Shown piece after piece: positions 54,172 through 63,737 of a DNA stretch of 64,000 nucleotides. The notes beneath the pieces are model-generated. The model saw nothing but the letters and a program-made list of their open reading frames with translations, was not told where the DNA came from and did no database searches. Location: assembly GCF_003352835.1 (NCBI RefSeq), contig NZ_QLVD01000026.1, forward strand, positions 62,001 to 126,000, in the 5' to 3' direction. This DNA comes from Ornithinimicrobium murale. GTDB lineage: Bacteria > Actinomycetota > Actinomycetes > Actinomycetales > Dermatophilaceae. The stretch's first letter is position 1. Each line of letters starts with the position of its first letter. The translations under genes and the position numbers were made by a program.

Positions 54172-55092
54172 GTGACAGTCACCCAGGCCGTCACGCGGCC
54201 CGCCACCCAGACGCCGCCGGGAGCTTCCGTGACCCTGGCCACCGCCGTGGCACCAGTCGTATGGGGCACGACCTACGTGGTCACCACCCTCTTCCTCCCG
54301 GAGGACCACCCGCTCTGGTCGGGCGCGCTCCGGGCACTCCCCGCGGGCCTGATCGCCCTGGCCATCAGCCGTCGGCTCCCCCAGGGCCTGTGGTGGGGCA
54401 GGGCGCTCCTGCTCGGCACCCTCAACATCGGGGCCTTCTTCCCCCTGCTGTTCCTCGCGGCCTACCTGCTGCCGGGCGGCGTCGCCGCCATCTTCGGCGC
54501 CGCCGGGCCGCTCTTCGTGGCCGTCCTGGCGTTCCCGCTGCTCGGTGAGCGAGCCACCCGCTGGCGCCTGGGCTGGGGCGTGGTCGCGGTGGCCGGCGTG
54601 GCGCTGATGGTCCTCCTTCCCGAGACGGCCCTGAGTGCCACGGGCCTGCTCGCTGGGCTGGCGAGCGCCCTGGCGATGGCCCTGGGCACGGTCCTGTCCA
54701 AGCGTTGGGGCCGGCCGGTCGGGCCGATGTCGTATGCCGGATGGCAGCTCACCGCCGGAGGTCTGGTGATCGTTCCGCTGGCTGTGCTGGTGGAGGGTCC
54801 CCCACCGCAGCTGGACGCCGCAGCCATCGGTGGTTATGCCTGGTTGAGCCTGATCGGCGCGCTGCTCGCCTACGTCCTGTGGTTCCGCGGGGTCGGGCAC
54901 CTCCCTGCGGGTGCCGTCGCCTTCCTGCCGGTGATCTCGCCGCTAGTCGCGGCACTGCTCGGCTGGCTCGTGCTCGGCGAGTCGCTCACTCCGGTCCAGC
55001 TTGGCGGGTTCACCCTCGCGCTGATCGCCGTGTCCAGCGCCCAACGGCCGGGCCCCATGGGCCTTCGCAAACCACGAGAGGTCACCTCATGA
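54172..55092 (+). CDS. EamA/DMT family transporter
   Basis: A 306-residue membrane protein with ten predicted spans in two EamA halves. The first half holds VVWGTTYVVTTLFLPEDHPL and LFVAVLAFPLLGERATRW; the second holds WLSLIGALLAYVLWFRGVGHLPAG and PLVAALLGWLVLGESLTPVQ. Such carriers export amino acids or metabolites. The start is GTG 54172, about 33 bases after the predicted transcription start. It overlaps the next gene by 4 bp. Confidence 0.9.
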   Translation: MTVTQAVTRPATQTPPGASVTLATAVAPVVWGTTYVVTTLFLPEDHPLWSGALRALPAGLIALAISRRLPQGLWWGRALLLGTLNIGAFFPLLFLAAYLLPGGVAAIFGAAGPLFVAVLAFPLLGERATRWRLGWGVVAVAGVALMVLLPETALSATGLLAGLASALAMALGTVLSKRWGRPVGPMSYAGWQLTAGGLVIVPLAVLVEGPPPQLDAAAIGGYAWLSLIGALLAYVLWFRGVGHLPAGAVAFLPVISPLVAALLGWLVLGESLTPVQLGGFTLALIAVSSAQRPGPMGLRKPREVTS

Positions 55093-55715
55093 GGATCCTG
55101 ATCATCGGTGCAAACGGAGCGGCCGGGTGCCGCATCGCGACCGAGGCGGAGGCGCGAGGTCACACGGTGACGCGCGCAGGTCGCACCCGGCCCGACCGTG
55201 GGGCATCCGGCTGGGTGCAGCTCGACGCGGCAGACGCACGGGCGGTCGCGGGGGCAGCGGCGGGTCATGACGTGCTGATCGGCGCGACGAGGCCACGGCC
55301 GGACCAGGAGCAGGAGATCGAGCCGGTCACCCAGGGACTGGCGGAGGGCGTCGGCACGGCCGGGGTGCGCCTCATTGTGGTGGGTGGCGCCGGGCCACTA
55401 CGGGTGCCGGGCAGCGGCCAGCTCGCCATCGATGAGCCACAGTGGGTGCCACCGGTCTATCGGGAGGCCGCCGCCGCCAGCGTCAGACAGCTGGTCCTCC
55501 TGGAGGCCACGTCCGGCGTGGACTGGGCCTACCTCGCCCCGGCGGCACTCTTCCAGCCCGGCGATCGAACGGGCCGCTATCGGACCGGCGGCGACAGCCT
55601 GGTCATCGCACCGGACGGCACGTCAGCGATCAGCATGGAGGACTTCGCCATCGCGAGCCTGGACGAGGTGGAGGCCCCCACGACCCGGTGCGGCATCCTC
55701 TCGGTCGGCACCTGA
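55089..55715 (+). CDS. NAD(P)H-binding (atypical SDR) protein
   Basis: A 208-residue Rossmann-fold protein: MRILIIGANGAAGCRIATEAEARGH is the dinucleotide-binding start, VRLIVVGGAGPLRV the central strand, and VDWAYLAPAALFQPG the region typical of the NmrA/YwnB-like atypical SDR group. No classical catalytic Tyr-x3-Lys is evident. It may sense or reduce a small metabolite. It is co-transcribed with the EamA exporter (ATGA overlap), suggesting a stress or detoxification pair. Confidence 0.85.
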   Translation: MRILIIGANGAAGCRIATEAEARGHTVTRAGRTRPDRGASGWVQLDAADARAVAGAAAGHDVLIGATRPRPDQEQEIEPVTQGLAEGVGTAGVRLIVVGGAGPLRVPGSGQLAIDEPQWVPPVYREAAAASVRQLVLLEATSGVDWAYLAPAALFQPGDRTGRYRTGGDSLVIAPDGTSAISMEDFAIASLDEVEAPTTRCGILSVGT

Positions 55716-55768
55716 CCCCGGGCTCCTGGGGCACTCCAGCAGGTGGCACTGGTGAGTCGCTTTCGCCC

Positions 55769-55826
55769 TTGACCTTCTCGCGCGCGAGAGGCACACTGTT
55801 ACTGACAAGTAGGTACGCGTCGTACC
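55769..55826 (+). promoter_or_regulatory. palindrome cluster upstream of fadE5
   Basis: After a TTGACC -35-like hexamer (55769-55774) three symmetrical elements follow: the 14-bp palindrome TCTCGCGCGCGAGA (55776-55789), TACT-GACA-AGTA (55800-55811), and GGTACG-CGT-CGTACC (55812-55826). The gene starts at 55879. TetR-type regulators of fatty-acid genes bind such sites. The specific regulator is unknown. Confidence 0.5.
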
Positions 55827-55878
55827 GGGTACTTTTGGCCCGGCTGGACGACGGCGTCGGCACGAGGGACTGAGGACG

Positions 55879-57729
55879 ATGAGCCACTACAAGAGCAACC
55901 TGCGCGACCTGGAGTTCAACCTGTTCGAGGTCCTGCGCCGGCAGGACGTGCTCGGCCGGGGCGCGTTCGGCGACTTCGACGAGGAGACCGCGCGCGACAT
56001 CCTGAAGCAGGTCTCGACACTCGCCGAGAACGAGCTCGGCACGAGCCTGCTGGAGTCCGACCGCACGCCGCCCAACTTCGACCCGGAGAGCGGCGAGGTC
56101 ACCCTGCCGGAGTCGTTCGTCAGGTCCTTCCTGGCCTGGCGCGACGCCGAGTGGTGGCGCCTGGAGGTCAGCGAAGAGCTCGGCGGCACCCGTGCCCCGG
56201 CGTCCCTGACCTGGGCCGTCTCCGAGATGGCCCTGGGCGCCAACCCGGCGGTGAAGATGTTCTCGGCCGGCTACACCTTCGCGGAGGTGCTACGCACTCT
56301 CGGCACACCCGAGCAGCAGCACCTGGCCCAGCAGATGATCGACCACCACTGGGGCGCCACGATGGTGCTGACCGAGCCGGACGCCGGATCCGACGTCGGC
56401 GCCGGACGGGCCAAGGCGGTCCAGGCCGAGGACGGCACCTGGCACATCACCGGTGTGAAGCGCTTCATCACCTCTGGCGAGGCACCGTTCTATGACAACG
56501 TGATCCACTTCGTCCTCGCCCGTCCCGAGGGAGCTGGCCCGGGCACCAAGGGGCTTTCGCTGTTCATCGTGCCCAAGTTCCACATCGGTGAGGACGGCGA
56601 GCTCGGCGAGCGCAACGGCGTCCAGGTCGCCAACATCGAGCACAAGATGGGGCTGAAGGTCTCCACCACCTGCGAGCTGCGCTTCGGCGAGGACCCGGAC
56701 AACCCGGCCGTCGGCACCCTCCTCGGCGAGGCACACGACGGCATCCGCCAGATGTTCCACATCATCGAGTACGCCCGGATGCTGGTTGGCACCAAGGCCA
56801 TCGCCACGCTGTCGACCGGCTACCTGAACGCCCTCGAGTACGCCAAGGAGCGCGTGCAGGGCGCCGACATGACGCAGATGGCCGACAAGGCCGCGCCGCG
56901 GGTGACGATCACCCACCACCCGGACGTGCGCCGCAGCCTGATGCTGCAGAAGTCGTATGCGGAGGGGTTGCGGGCGCTGCTGCTGTTCACGGCGGCGCAG
57001 CAGGACTCGGTCATGATCGCCGGAGACACTCCGACGGCGGAGTCACAGCTGGCGGCGAAGGTCAACGACCTCCTGCTGCCGCTGGTCAAGGGCTGTGGGT
57101 CGGAGCGGGCGTGGGTGCTGCTGGGCACCGAGTCACTGCAGACGTTCGGCGGGTCCGGGTTCCTGCAGGACTACCCGGTCGAGCAGTACATCCGGGATGC
57201 CAAGATCGACTCCCTCTATGAGGGCACGACCGCGATCCAGGGTCAGGACTTCTTCTTCCGCAAGATCGTCCGCGACCAGGGTGAGGCGCTGGGGCACCTC
57301 GCGGCGCAGATGATGGAGCTGGTCAAGGGCGGCGGGTCCGAGGACTTCCTGTCCACCGAGCGGGGCCTGCTGGGCCGCGCCGTGGAGGACATCCAGGGCA
57401 TGGTCGAGTTCCTGGTCGGTCGCGTCATGGCCTCCGACCCCCGCAACGGCGGCTCGGCCGAGGCCATCTACTCCGTCGGCCTGTCGACCACGCGTTTCCT
57501 GCTCGCTGCCGGTGATGTCGTCATCGCGTGGCTGCTGCTGCGTCAGGCCGAAGTCGCCCAGGCCGCCCTTGACGCCGGCGCGACCGGTGCCGACCAGGAC
57601 TTCTACCTCGGCAAGGTCGCCGCGGCGCGGTTCTTCGCGCGCGACGTCCTGCCGCGAGTGCACGCCGACCGTGGGATCATCACCCACGTCGACGACTCCA
57701 TCATGGAGCTGCCCGAGTCGGCCTTCTGA
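55879..57729 (+). CDS. fadE5: acyl-CoA dehydrogenase, FadE5-like (with acyl-CoA dehydrogenase C-terminal domain)
   Basis: A 616-residue acyl-CoA dehydrogenase that begins [19 protein letters not shown] like mycobacterial FadE5. Segments in order are [59 protein letters not shown], and YVR-type catalytic region [20 protein letters not shown] near residue 450, whose Glu in YEGTT is the likely catalytic base. An extra C-terminal helical domain follows. FadE5 relatives oxidise saturated acyl-CoAs of many chain lengths. It is monocistronic, with its own palindrome-rich promoter and a strong terminator. Confidence 0.95.
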   Translation: MSHYKSNLRDLEFNLFEVLRRQDVLGRGAFGDFDEETARDILKQVSTLAENELGTSLLESDRTPPNFDPESGEVTLPESFVRSFLAWRDAEWWRLEVSEELGGTRAPASLTWAVSEMALGANPAVKMFSAGYTFAEVLRTLGTPEQQHLAQQMIDHHWGATMVLTEPDAGSDVGAGRAKAVQAEDGTWHITGVKRFITSGEAPFYDNVIHFVLARPEGAGPGTKGLSLFIVPKFHIGEDGELGERNGVQVANIEHKMGLKVSTTCELRFGEDPDNPAVGTLLGEAHDGIRQMFHIIEYARMLVGTKAIATLSTGYLNALEYAKERVQGADMTQMADKAAPRVTITHHPDVRRSLMLQKSYAEGLRALLLFTAAQQDSVMIAGDTPTAESQLAAKVNDLLLPLVKGCGSERAWVLLGTESLQTFGGSGFLQDYPVEQYIRDAKIDSLYEGTTAIQGQDFFFRKIVRDQGEALGHLAAQMMELVKGGGSEDFLSTERGLLGRAVEDIQGMVEFLVGRVMASDPRNGGSAEAIYSVGLSTTRFLLAAGDVVIAWLLLRQAEVAQAALDAGATGADQDFYLGKVAAARFFARDVLPRVHADRGIITHVDDSIMELPESAF

Positions 57730-57739
57730 GCAGCGCATG

Positions 57740-57784
57740 AAGCCGGCCCCGGCCCCCGTTCGTTCGGGGGGCCGGGGCCGGCTT
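57740..57784. terminator. bidirectional terminator between fadE5 and dctM
   Basis: An 18-bp perfect stem (AAGCCGGCCCCGGCCCCC at 57740-57757 with its complement at 57767-57784) and a 9-base loop lie between convergent stop codons at 57729 and 57797. The stem starts with AA and ends with TT, so a short T-run exists in both directions. Confidence 0.88.
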
Positions 57785-57796
57785 CGGGTGGCCGCG

Positions 57797-59143
57797 CTAA
57801 TACAACATGCGGGGCAGGAACAGGATGATGTCGGGGAAGACCGAGAACAGCACGATGGCCAGACCCAGCACCCCCACATACGGCGCGGATCCGATCAGGA
57901 TCTCCTTGAGGGGAACGTGCGGCACGATCCCCTTCAGGACATAGAGGTTCAGGCCCACCGGGGGTGTGATGAGCCCCATCTCCATGTTGATCGTCATCAC
58001 GATGCCGAACCAGATCGGGTCGAATCCCAGGCTCAGGATCAGGGGAAGCAGGATCGGCGTGGTCATCACGATGATGGACACCGGGGGCAGGAAGAAGCCC
58101 ATCACCAGCAGGATCAGGTTGATCAGCAGCAGGACGACCCATTTGTTCAGGTTGGCCTCGCCCACCATCGTCGCGAGATCCTGCGGCACCCGCAGATAGC
58201 TCAGCACCGTGGCGATCACGGCCGAGAACGCGGTGATCAGCAGGATCATCGTGCTCTGGTTGGTCGACTCCAGGAGCACGCTCACCAGCTGCTTGCCGGT
58301 GAGCCCTCGATAGATGACACCGACCAGGAGAAGCACCAGGAGCACCCCGATGGCGGCCGCCTCGCTCGGTGTCGCGATGCCGCGGTACAACACCACGAGC
58401 ACCATGACGATGAGCAGGGCGAAGGGAAGGACCTTGGCAAGACTCTTGAACCGGTCTGCCCAGGTGTAACGTCGCCGTGCGACCGTCGCGGCCACTCCCG
58501 CCCCCGTCTCCAGGGCTGACTTCTTGCGACCGGCCCGGTCCTCGAGGGTCTGCGCGATGTAGACCCAGACACAGAACAGGATCGCGATGATGATCCCCGG
58601 GACCACGCCTGCTGCGAACAACTGACCGATCGACTGCTCCGCCGCGATGCCGTAGAGGATCAGGGTGACGCTCGGCGGGACCAGGATGCCCAGCGTGCCG
58701 CCTGCCGCGACGGCACCGGTTGCGATGCGTGCCGAGTAGCCGCGCTTCTCCATCTCGGGGACGGCGACCCGCCCGATGGCGGCAGACGTGGCGGGGCTGG
58801 AGCCGGTGAGTGCCGCGAAGACCGTCGACGCGGCGACAGAACTCATCGCCAGTCCCCCTCGAATCCGGGAGAGCCAGGCCTCACCCGCCTCGAACAGCTG
58901 CTGACTGGCCTTCGACCCTCCGAAGAGGTTGCCCATCAGCACGAACAGCGGGATGGCCAGGAGGCCGAAGTCGTGCAACGAGTCGAAGACCATCTTCCCG
59001 AACAGGTCGAACTGGTCCGGCCCGAGGAAGAACACGATCGAGAGGATCGCCGTGATCGCCAGGGCGAAGGCGATCGGCATACCGGTCATGAACAGCGCCA
59101 TGGCGATCAGACCGATGATGGCGCCCTGGGTCAGCGAGCTCAT
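57797..59143 (-). CDS. dctM: TRAP transporter large permease DctM
   Basis: A 448-residue protein with about twelve hydrophobic segments. DctM hallmarks are IPLFVLMGNLFGGSKASQQLF, MSSVAASTVFAALTGSSPATSAAIG and GTLGILVPPSVTLILYGI, where the SGSSPATSAA-type loop lines the substrate site. A highly charged insertion (EDRAGRKKSALETG) follows the mid-protein spans. With DctQ and DctP it forms a sodium-driven importer of organic acids. It is the last gene of the operon, overlapping dctQ by 4 bp. Confidence 0.93.
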   Translation of the reverse strand: MSSLTQGAIIGLIAMALFMTGMPIAFALAITAILSIVFFLGPDQFDLFGKMVFDSLHDFGLLAIPLFVLMGNLFGGSKASQQLFEAGEAWLSRIRGGLAMSSVAASTVFAALTGSSPATSAAIGRVAVPEMEKRGYSARIATGAVAAGGTLGILVPPSVTLILYGIAAEQSIGQLFAAGVVPGIIIAILFCVWVYIAQTLEDRAGRKKSALETGAGVAATVARRRYTWADRFKSLAKVLPFALLIVMVLVVLYRGIATPSEAAAIGVLLVLLLVGVIYRGLTGKQLVSVLLESTNQSTMILLITAFSAVIATVLSYLRVPQDLATMVGEANLNKWVVLLLINLILLVMGFFLPPVSIIVMTTPILLPLILSLGFDPIWFGIVMTINMEMGLITPPVGLNLYVLKGIVPHVPLKEILIGSAPYVGVLGLAIVLFSVFPDIILFLPRMLY

Positions 59144-59802
59144 TGCGGGCCCCTCTCATCCGGTGCTCCGGCCGGCGGCGTAGCAGTCTCCGCATCGGCC
59201 TCGGTCGCGAGCTCTGCCTGTGCCCGTGCCAACTCGCTCGTGCCAGACATGAGCGAGACCTGGGAGATCGGCAGCCGACCCGCCAGAGCCATGACGCCCT
59301 CAACGATCATGCCGAGGTACTGCAGCGCCACCAGGAGCATGCCGAGCGGCAGGATGGCATAGGCGATCCACAGCGGGAACCGGAAGGCGGTCGCCGACCG
59401 GTGGTCGTACAGGTAGGCCTCGTACCACCCCTGGTAGGCCGTCCACATCACGATGAGCACGACCGCCAGGGCCGCCAGCGCCGTGATGATCCGGGTGACC
59501 AGCTGCGGACGCTGGGGCACCGTGTCGATGAGGAGGTCGACCCCGACGTGCGCGTGGTGCTTGAGCCCGTAGGCCGCACCGACAAAGGCCACGATCATCA
59601 ACAGATAGATGGTGGTCTCGGTCTGCCAGACCGTGGGGGCCTTGAGGAAGTAGCGCACGAAGACGCCGTGGGCGGTGACGAACGTAGCGACCACCAGGGC
59701 CACTGCCGAGAGGTACCCGGCTGCCTCCGACAGGTAGCCCACCCACCGCGTGATCGCCGGTGGGCGACGGGCCTGCTCAGGCAGCGTGGCGGAGGTGCTC
59801 AT
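59140..59802 (-). CDS. dctQ: TRAP transporter small permease DctQ
   Basis: A 220-residue protein with four membrane spans (about residues 27-48, 63-82, 100-120, 143-165). The segments VFVRYFLKAPTVWQTETTIYLLM and GLKHHAHVGVDLLIDTVP are typical of DctQ. It has an Ala/Glu/Thr-rich C-terminal tail. Both ends overlap neighbours by 4 bp, so P, Q and M are translated as a coupled set. Confidence 0.9.
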   Translation of the reverse strand: MSTSATLPEQARRPPAITRWVGYLSEAAGYLSAVALVVATFVTAHGVFVRYFLKAPTVWQTETTIYLLMIVAFVGAAYGLKHHAHVGVDLLIDTVPQRPQLVTRIITALAALAVVLIVMWTAYQGWYEAYLYDHRSATAFRFPLWIAYAILPLGMLLVALQYLGMIVEGVMALAGRLPISQVSLMSGTSELARAQAELATEADAETATPPAGAPDERGPQ

Positions 59803-60893
59803 CGACCGTCAGGCAGCTTCAGTGCGAGGTCGAGCAGTTCCTGGCCACCGTCGACCTCGGAGGCATAGGCCTCCCACTGCTCCTCTGCCAGGGGCATCCA
59901 GGAGGCGTAGTCCTCATCGCTCATCTGGACCACCTCGAGCCCGGCGTCCTGGAAGATCTTCTCCACCCGGCCGTCATCCGCCCGGGAGGCCTCGTAGGAG
60001 AACTCCTGCAGCCCCTCGCCCACCTCGAGGATGGCTTCCTGCTGCTCGGCGCACAGCCCCTCGAAGGCGGACTCGGTGACGACCAGCGGCTCGTACATGA
60101 ACCAGAAGGTGTGCGTCGTGGGCGAGGTGTAGGAGGTGACCTGCTCCTGCAGGTTGTACGAGGCGAAGGAGCCCGTGGAGGTGACCGCAGCGTCGAGGAC
60201 ACCGGTCTGCATCGCGGTATAGATCTCCGAGCTGGGCAGCGACGTGATGCCGGCACCGGCCGCCTCCAGCATGTGCTCCACGTAGGTCCCGGCCGCGCGC
60301 ATGGTGGTGCCACCCTCCATGTCCTCCGGCCGCAGGATCGGGTCACCCTTGACGCCGATGCCACCGGCGTTCCAGACGTTGGTCAGCAGCACCAACCCGT
60401 TGTCCCGCATGCTCTCCTCGACCGCGTCACCGATCTCGGCCTCGTCCCAGGCCTGCACCTCGTCGTGGCTCTTGACGAGCCCGGGCATCAGGGTGATGGA
60501 CCACTCGGGGACCCGCCCGGAGGCGTAGTCCAACGGGAAGACGGAGGCGTCGATGGAGCCGTTGATCATGGCGTCGTACTGCTCGGTCGCCTTGGACAGG
60601 GTGCTGTTCGGGTAGACCACGAACGAGACCTCCCCGTTCGTGGCCTCGTCGACCTCGTCAGCGAAGCGCTGGGCGATGACCGAGCGGAAGTCACCGTCGT
60701 CGCCGGTGGGCTCGGGCCACTGGTGCGACAACCGCAGGGAGACGGACTCACACTCGGTGGCCGCCTCCTGCCCGCCGCTTTCTGCTGCGTCATCTCCTTC
60801 TGCGTTGCCTGAGCCAGGTGCGCCACAGGCACTCACGCTCAGGGCGAGTGCCAGAGACAACCCGGTGAGGGTCCGGAATCGCAATGCGGACAT
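59799..60893 (-). CDS. dctP: TRAP transporter substrate-binding lipoprotein DctP
   Basis: A 364-residue binding protein with a lipoprotein signal ending LSVSAC (about residue 23), then SLRLSHQWPEPTGDDGDF, FADEVDEATNGEVSFVVYPNSTLS and a MRAAGTYVEHMLEAAGAG segment where TRAP proteins place the ligand-carboxylate Arg. An AAGGAG ribosome site precedes the ATG. It is fed by the upstream carboxyltransferase and CoA-transferase genes (67-bp gap), which suggests the ligand is a mono- or dicarboxylic acid that becomes a CoA ester. Confidence 0.92.
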   Translation of the reverse strand: MSALRFRTLTGLSLALALSVSACGAPGSGNAEGDDAAESGGQEAATECESVSLRLSHQWPEPTGDDGDFRSVIAQRFADEVDEATNGEVSFVVYPNSTLSKATEQYDAMINGSIDASVFPLDYASGRVPEWSITLMPGLVKSHDEVQAWDEAEIGDAVEESMRDNGLVLLTNVWNAGGIGVKGDPILRPEDMEGGTTMRAAGTYVEHMLEAAGAGITSLPSSEIYTAMQTGVLDAAVTSTGSFASYNLQEQVTSYTSPTTHTFWFMYEPLVVTESAFEGLCAEQQEAILEVGEGLQEFSYEASRADDGRVEKIFQDAGLEVVQMSDEDYASWMPLAEEQWEAYASEVDGGQELLDLALKLPDGR

Positions 60894-60960
60894 CGTGTTC
60901 TCCTTGCTGTGCGGATCTTCAGTGAACCGACTGTGGGGGCACGTCGGGATAGGTCAGGGA

Positions 60961-62451
60961 TCAGGGGCGGGTCAGGTTTCGATAGCGTCGGCGCCGGGCG
61001 TCAAGCCGTTCATCAGGGGCCACTCCGAGAAGGTCGATGATGTGGTTGCCGGTCGCCCGGACGATGCGGTGACAGAACGCTTCCGGCTCGTCAGCGGCAT
61101 CCGGACACTCCGGAACCACCTGATCCACCGCACCCATCGCGAGCAGGTCGACGGCCCGGATGTGATGGCCCTCTGCCATGTCCGCCGCATAGTCGTCGGT
61201 GCGGTGGACGATGGCGCTGGCACCCTCCGGCGGCAGTGGGGCGATCCAGGCATGCTCGGCGCACACCGTGCGGTCGGCCGGCATCAGGGCGAGCGCCCCT
61301 CCGCCAGTGCCCTCGCCGAGGATGACGGACACGACCGGGACATCGGCTGTCGCCAGGGCACCCAGGGTCCGGGCGATCTCCCCCGCCATGCCGCCGTTCT
61401 CCCCCTCGGCGGACAGATCGGCACCAGGGGTGTCGATGACGGTCACGATCGGCAGCCCGAGCTCCTCGGCCAGCTGGAACCCGCGCTGGGCCACCCGCAG
61501 GGCCGCCGGCCCCAGGTAGTCATCCTGCTGCGCCAGACGGTCCTGGCCGATCAACACGCAGGAGAAGCCCAAGAAGCGGGCGAGCCCGAAGATCACCGTG
61601 AGATCAGACTCTCCGGATCCGGTGCCGCGCAACGGAATGAAGCCCTGGGCGGTCAGCCGGAGCAGGTCCCGGAGCCCAGGCCGATCCCGCCGCCGTGTCG
61701 CGGTGACCGAGTCCCACGCGCCACGGTCCGGCCTCGCCTCCACGACGGCTCGCCCGATGTCGAGGTGCTCGGTGCGAGACGGCGTCAGCAGCACGTCGAG
61801 GACGAGGGTCGCGACGTCACGAAGCTCGTCCAGGGGCACGACCCCGTCGATCACACCACGCCGAGCCAGGTTCTCGGCGACCTGCACGCCCTCCGCGAAG
61901 GGCTCACCCAGAATGACCTCCCGCACGCGCGGACCGAGGAACCCGATGAGAGCACCTGGCTGGGCGACCGTGACGTGGCCCAGGGATCCCCACGACGCGA
62001 GGACTCCCCCGGTCGTGGGGTCCCGCAGGTAGACCAGGTAGGGCAGGCCGGCTCGGCGGTGCGCCATGACGGACTGGCCGATCGACACCATCTGGAGGAA
62101 CGCCGGCGTGCCCTCCTGCATGCGGGTGCCGCCGGAGGACGGGGAGGCCAGGAAGGGCAGGCCCTCGGCCGTCGCCCGCTCGACCGCCGCGATGAGACGC
62201 TCACTCGCCGCCGCACCGAACGAACCGGCCAGGAAGGCGAACTCGCCGGCAGCGACGGCGACGCGTCGACCAGCGATGAGCCCCTCCCCGGTCATAACTG
62301 CCTCGTCCACTCCGCTGCGCTGCCGCGCCCGGGCCAGCTGAGCGGCATACTCAGGGCCGAGTTGCGGATCGATCGGCGGGGTGTCCCACGAGCGGAACGT
62401 GCCCGGGTCAAGGACGGCATCCAGCACCTGCTGTGCAGGGATGCGAGACAC
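60961..62451 (-). CDS. fused acyl-CoA carboxyltransferase (AccD-AccA-like)
   Basis: A 496-residue protein with both halves of a carboxyltransferase. The N-terminal half has the beta-type core (FLAGSFGAAASERLIAAVERA, FLASPSSGGTRMQEG, LRDPTTGGVLASWGSLG) without a zinc ribbon. The C-terminal half has the alpha type (GLPIVTVIDTPGADLS, VSVILGEGTGGGALALMPADR). Such enzymes move carboxyl groups between biotin and acyl-CoA, or decarboxylate malonyl-type CoAs. No biotin carboxylase or carrier is in the window. Its context suggests (de)carboxylation of the CoA ester formed by the adjoining CaiB protein. The start is GTG 62451, directly abutting the upstream stop. Confidence 0.88.
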   Translation of the reverse strand: MSRIPAQQVLDAVLDPGTFRSWDTPPIDPQLGPEYAAQLARARQRSGVDEAVMTGEGLIAGRRVAVAAGEFAFLAGSFGAAASERLIAAVERATAEGLPFLASPSSGGTRMQEGTPAFLQMVSIGQSVMAHRRAGLPYLVYLRDPTTGGVLASWGSLGHVTVAQPGALIGFLGPRVREVILGEPFAEGVQVAENLARRGVIDGVVPLDELRDVATLVLDVLLTPSRTEHLDIGRAVVEARPDRGAWDSVTATRRRDRPGLRDLLRLTAQGFIPLRGTGSGESDLTVIFGLARFLGFSCVLIGQDRLAQQDDYLGPAALRVAQRGFQLAEELGLPIVTVIDTPGADLSAEGENGGMAGEIARTLGALATADVPVVSVILGEGTGGGALALMPADRTVCAEHAWIAPLPPEGASAIVHRTDDYAADMAEGHHIRAVDLLAMGAVDQVVPECPDAADEPEAFCHRIVRATGNHIIDLLGVAPDERLDARRRRYRNLTRP

Positions 62452-63666
62452 TCAGCCCTCCTCCTTGAGCCAGGCACGTAGGGAGGTGCCGTGCTCGTCG
62501 AGCAACGGGGGGCTGGCATGCCGGGTCGGGGTCACTTCCTCGCCGTCAGCGGCAAAGAAGCGCAGCGGTGGCCCGGGGAGCTGGGTCGTGCCCAGCGTCG
62601 GGTGCTCCACGTCGACCACCAGGCCCTGCGACCGGGTCTGCTCCCAGTCGTAGACCTCCTGGAGGTTGCGCACCTTGCCGGCCGGCACCCCGGCCTCTTG
62701 GAAGCGGTCCAGCAGCTCCGCCCCGGTGAACGGTGCCAGTGCCTGCTCGAGGAGTTCGATGAGCTCGCCGCGGTGGGCGACGCGCTCGCCGTTGGTCGCC
62801 ATGCCCGGGGCCTCCGGATCGAGTCCGAGCTGGGTGCAGAGCCGGCGCCACATCGTGTCGTTGCCGCACGCGATCTGGATGGCGCCGTCAGCACAGCGGA
62901 AGAGACCGTAGGGGGCGATCGAGGGGTGGTGGTTCCCCTGCGCCTGAGGGACCTCACCGGCGACCGTCCACCGGGTGCCCTGGAAGGCGTGGACCCCCAC
63001 CAGCGAGGCCAGCAGCGAAGTGCGGACCACCTGCCCGCGCCCCGTCCGCTCGCGCTCCAACAGGGCGGCGAGCACGCCGTAGGCGCCGTACATGCCAGAG
63101 AGCAGGTCGCCGATGGGCACGCCGACGCGCTGGGGGTCGTCCGGCCCGGACCCGGTGACCGACATGAGACCGGCCTCGCCCTGGGCGATCTGATCATACC
63201 CGGGCCGCCCTCCCTCGGGACCGTCATGGCCGAAGCCGGAGATGGAGAGGATGACGAGGCGCGGGTTCAGCTCGTGCAACCGGTCGGTCGGGAAGCCGAG
63301 ACGGTCCAGGACGCCGGGGCGGAAGTTCTCCATGAGGACATCGCTGCGCCGGATGAGCTCGGTCAGGATCTGCTGGCCGTCCTCGGACTTCAGGTCCAGG
63401 GCGAGCGACTCCTTGTTGCGGTTGCACGAGAGGAAATAGGTCGCGACATCCACCCCGTCCGAGCCTTCGACGAAGGGCGGACCCCAGCCGCGCGTCTCGT
63501 CACCTCCCGGCGCCTCCACCTTGATCACCCGGGCACCCAGATCGCCGAACATCATGGCGGCGTGCGGGCCCGCCAGCGCGCGGGTCAGGTCCAGGACCGT
63601 GGTCCCGGTCAGCGGCCCACTCGCCCGGGTCACGGTCTCTTCTGCGTCATCACTGCGTTGTGGCAT
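62452..63666 (-). CDS. CaiB/BaiF family CoA transferase
   Basis: A 404-residue class III CoA transferase: GTTVLDLTRALAGPHAAMMFGDLGARVIKVE, NRNKESLALDLKS, Asp in VPIGDLLSGMYGAYGV at the catalytic place, and RTGRGQVVRTSL. It is the first gene of the operon with the carboxyltransferase and TRAP transporter and lies divergent from a GntR regulator across 71 bp. It probably activates the TRAP-imported acid to its CoA thioester. It is a distant paralogue of 7482-8690. Confidence 0.92.
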   Translation of the reverse strand: MPQRSDDAEETVTRASGPLTGTTVLDLTRALAGPHAAMMFGDLGARVIKVEAPGGDETRGWGPPFVEGSDGVDVATYFLSCNRNKESLALDLKSEDGQQILTELIRRSDVLMENFRPGVLDRLGFPTDRLHELNPRLVILSISGFGHDGPEGGRPGYDQIAQGEAGLMSVTGSGPDDPQRVGVPIGDLLSGMYGAYGVLAALLERERTGRGQVVRTSLLASLVGVHAFQGTRWTVAGEVPQAQGNHHPSIAPYGLFRCADGAIQIACGNDTMWRRLCTQLGLDPEAPGMATNGERVAHRGELIELLEQALAPFTGAELLDRFQEAGVPAGKVRNLQEVYDWEQTRSQGLVVDVEHPTLGTTQLPGPPLRFFAADGEEVTPTRHASPPLLDEHGTSLRAWLKEEG

Positions 63667-63689
63667 CGGTCACTCTCGTCGTGGCTTAG

Positions 63690-63700
63690 TGGCCTAGCCA
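63690..63700. promoter_or_regulatory. FadR-like operator between caiB and gntR genes
   Basis: TGGCCTAGCCA fits the TGG-N5-CCA form of FadR-type GntR operators and is symmetrical (TGGC/GCCA). It lies 24 bp before the CaiB start and 37 bp before the regulator start. A longer inverted pair AGTGGC (63688) and GCCACT (63705) overlaps it. Confidence 0.55.
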
Positions 63701-63737
63701 ACATGCCACTGGGCCTCTTGTCAACTACGGTAAGTGC

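Noticed and set aside
55769-55800. A complete sigma70 promoter for fadE5
   Set aside because: TTGACC is present, but no good -10 hexamer lies 16-18 bases downstream, so only the -35-like box and palindromes are reported.
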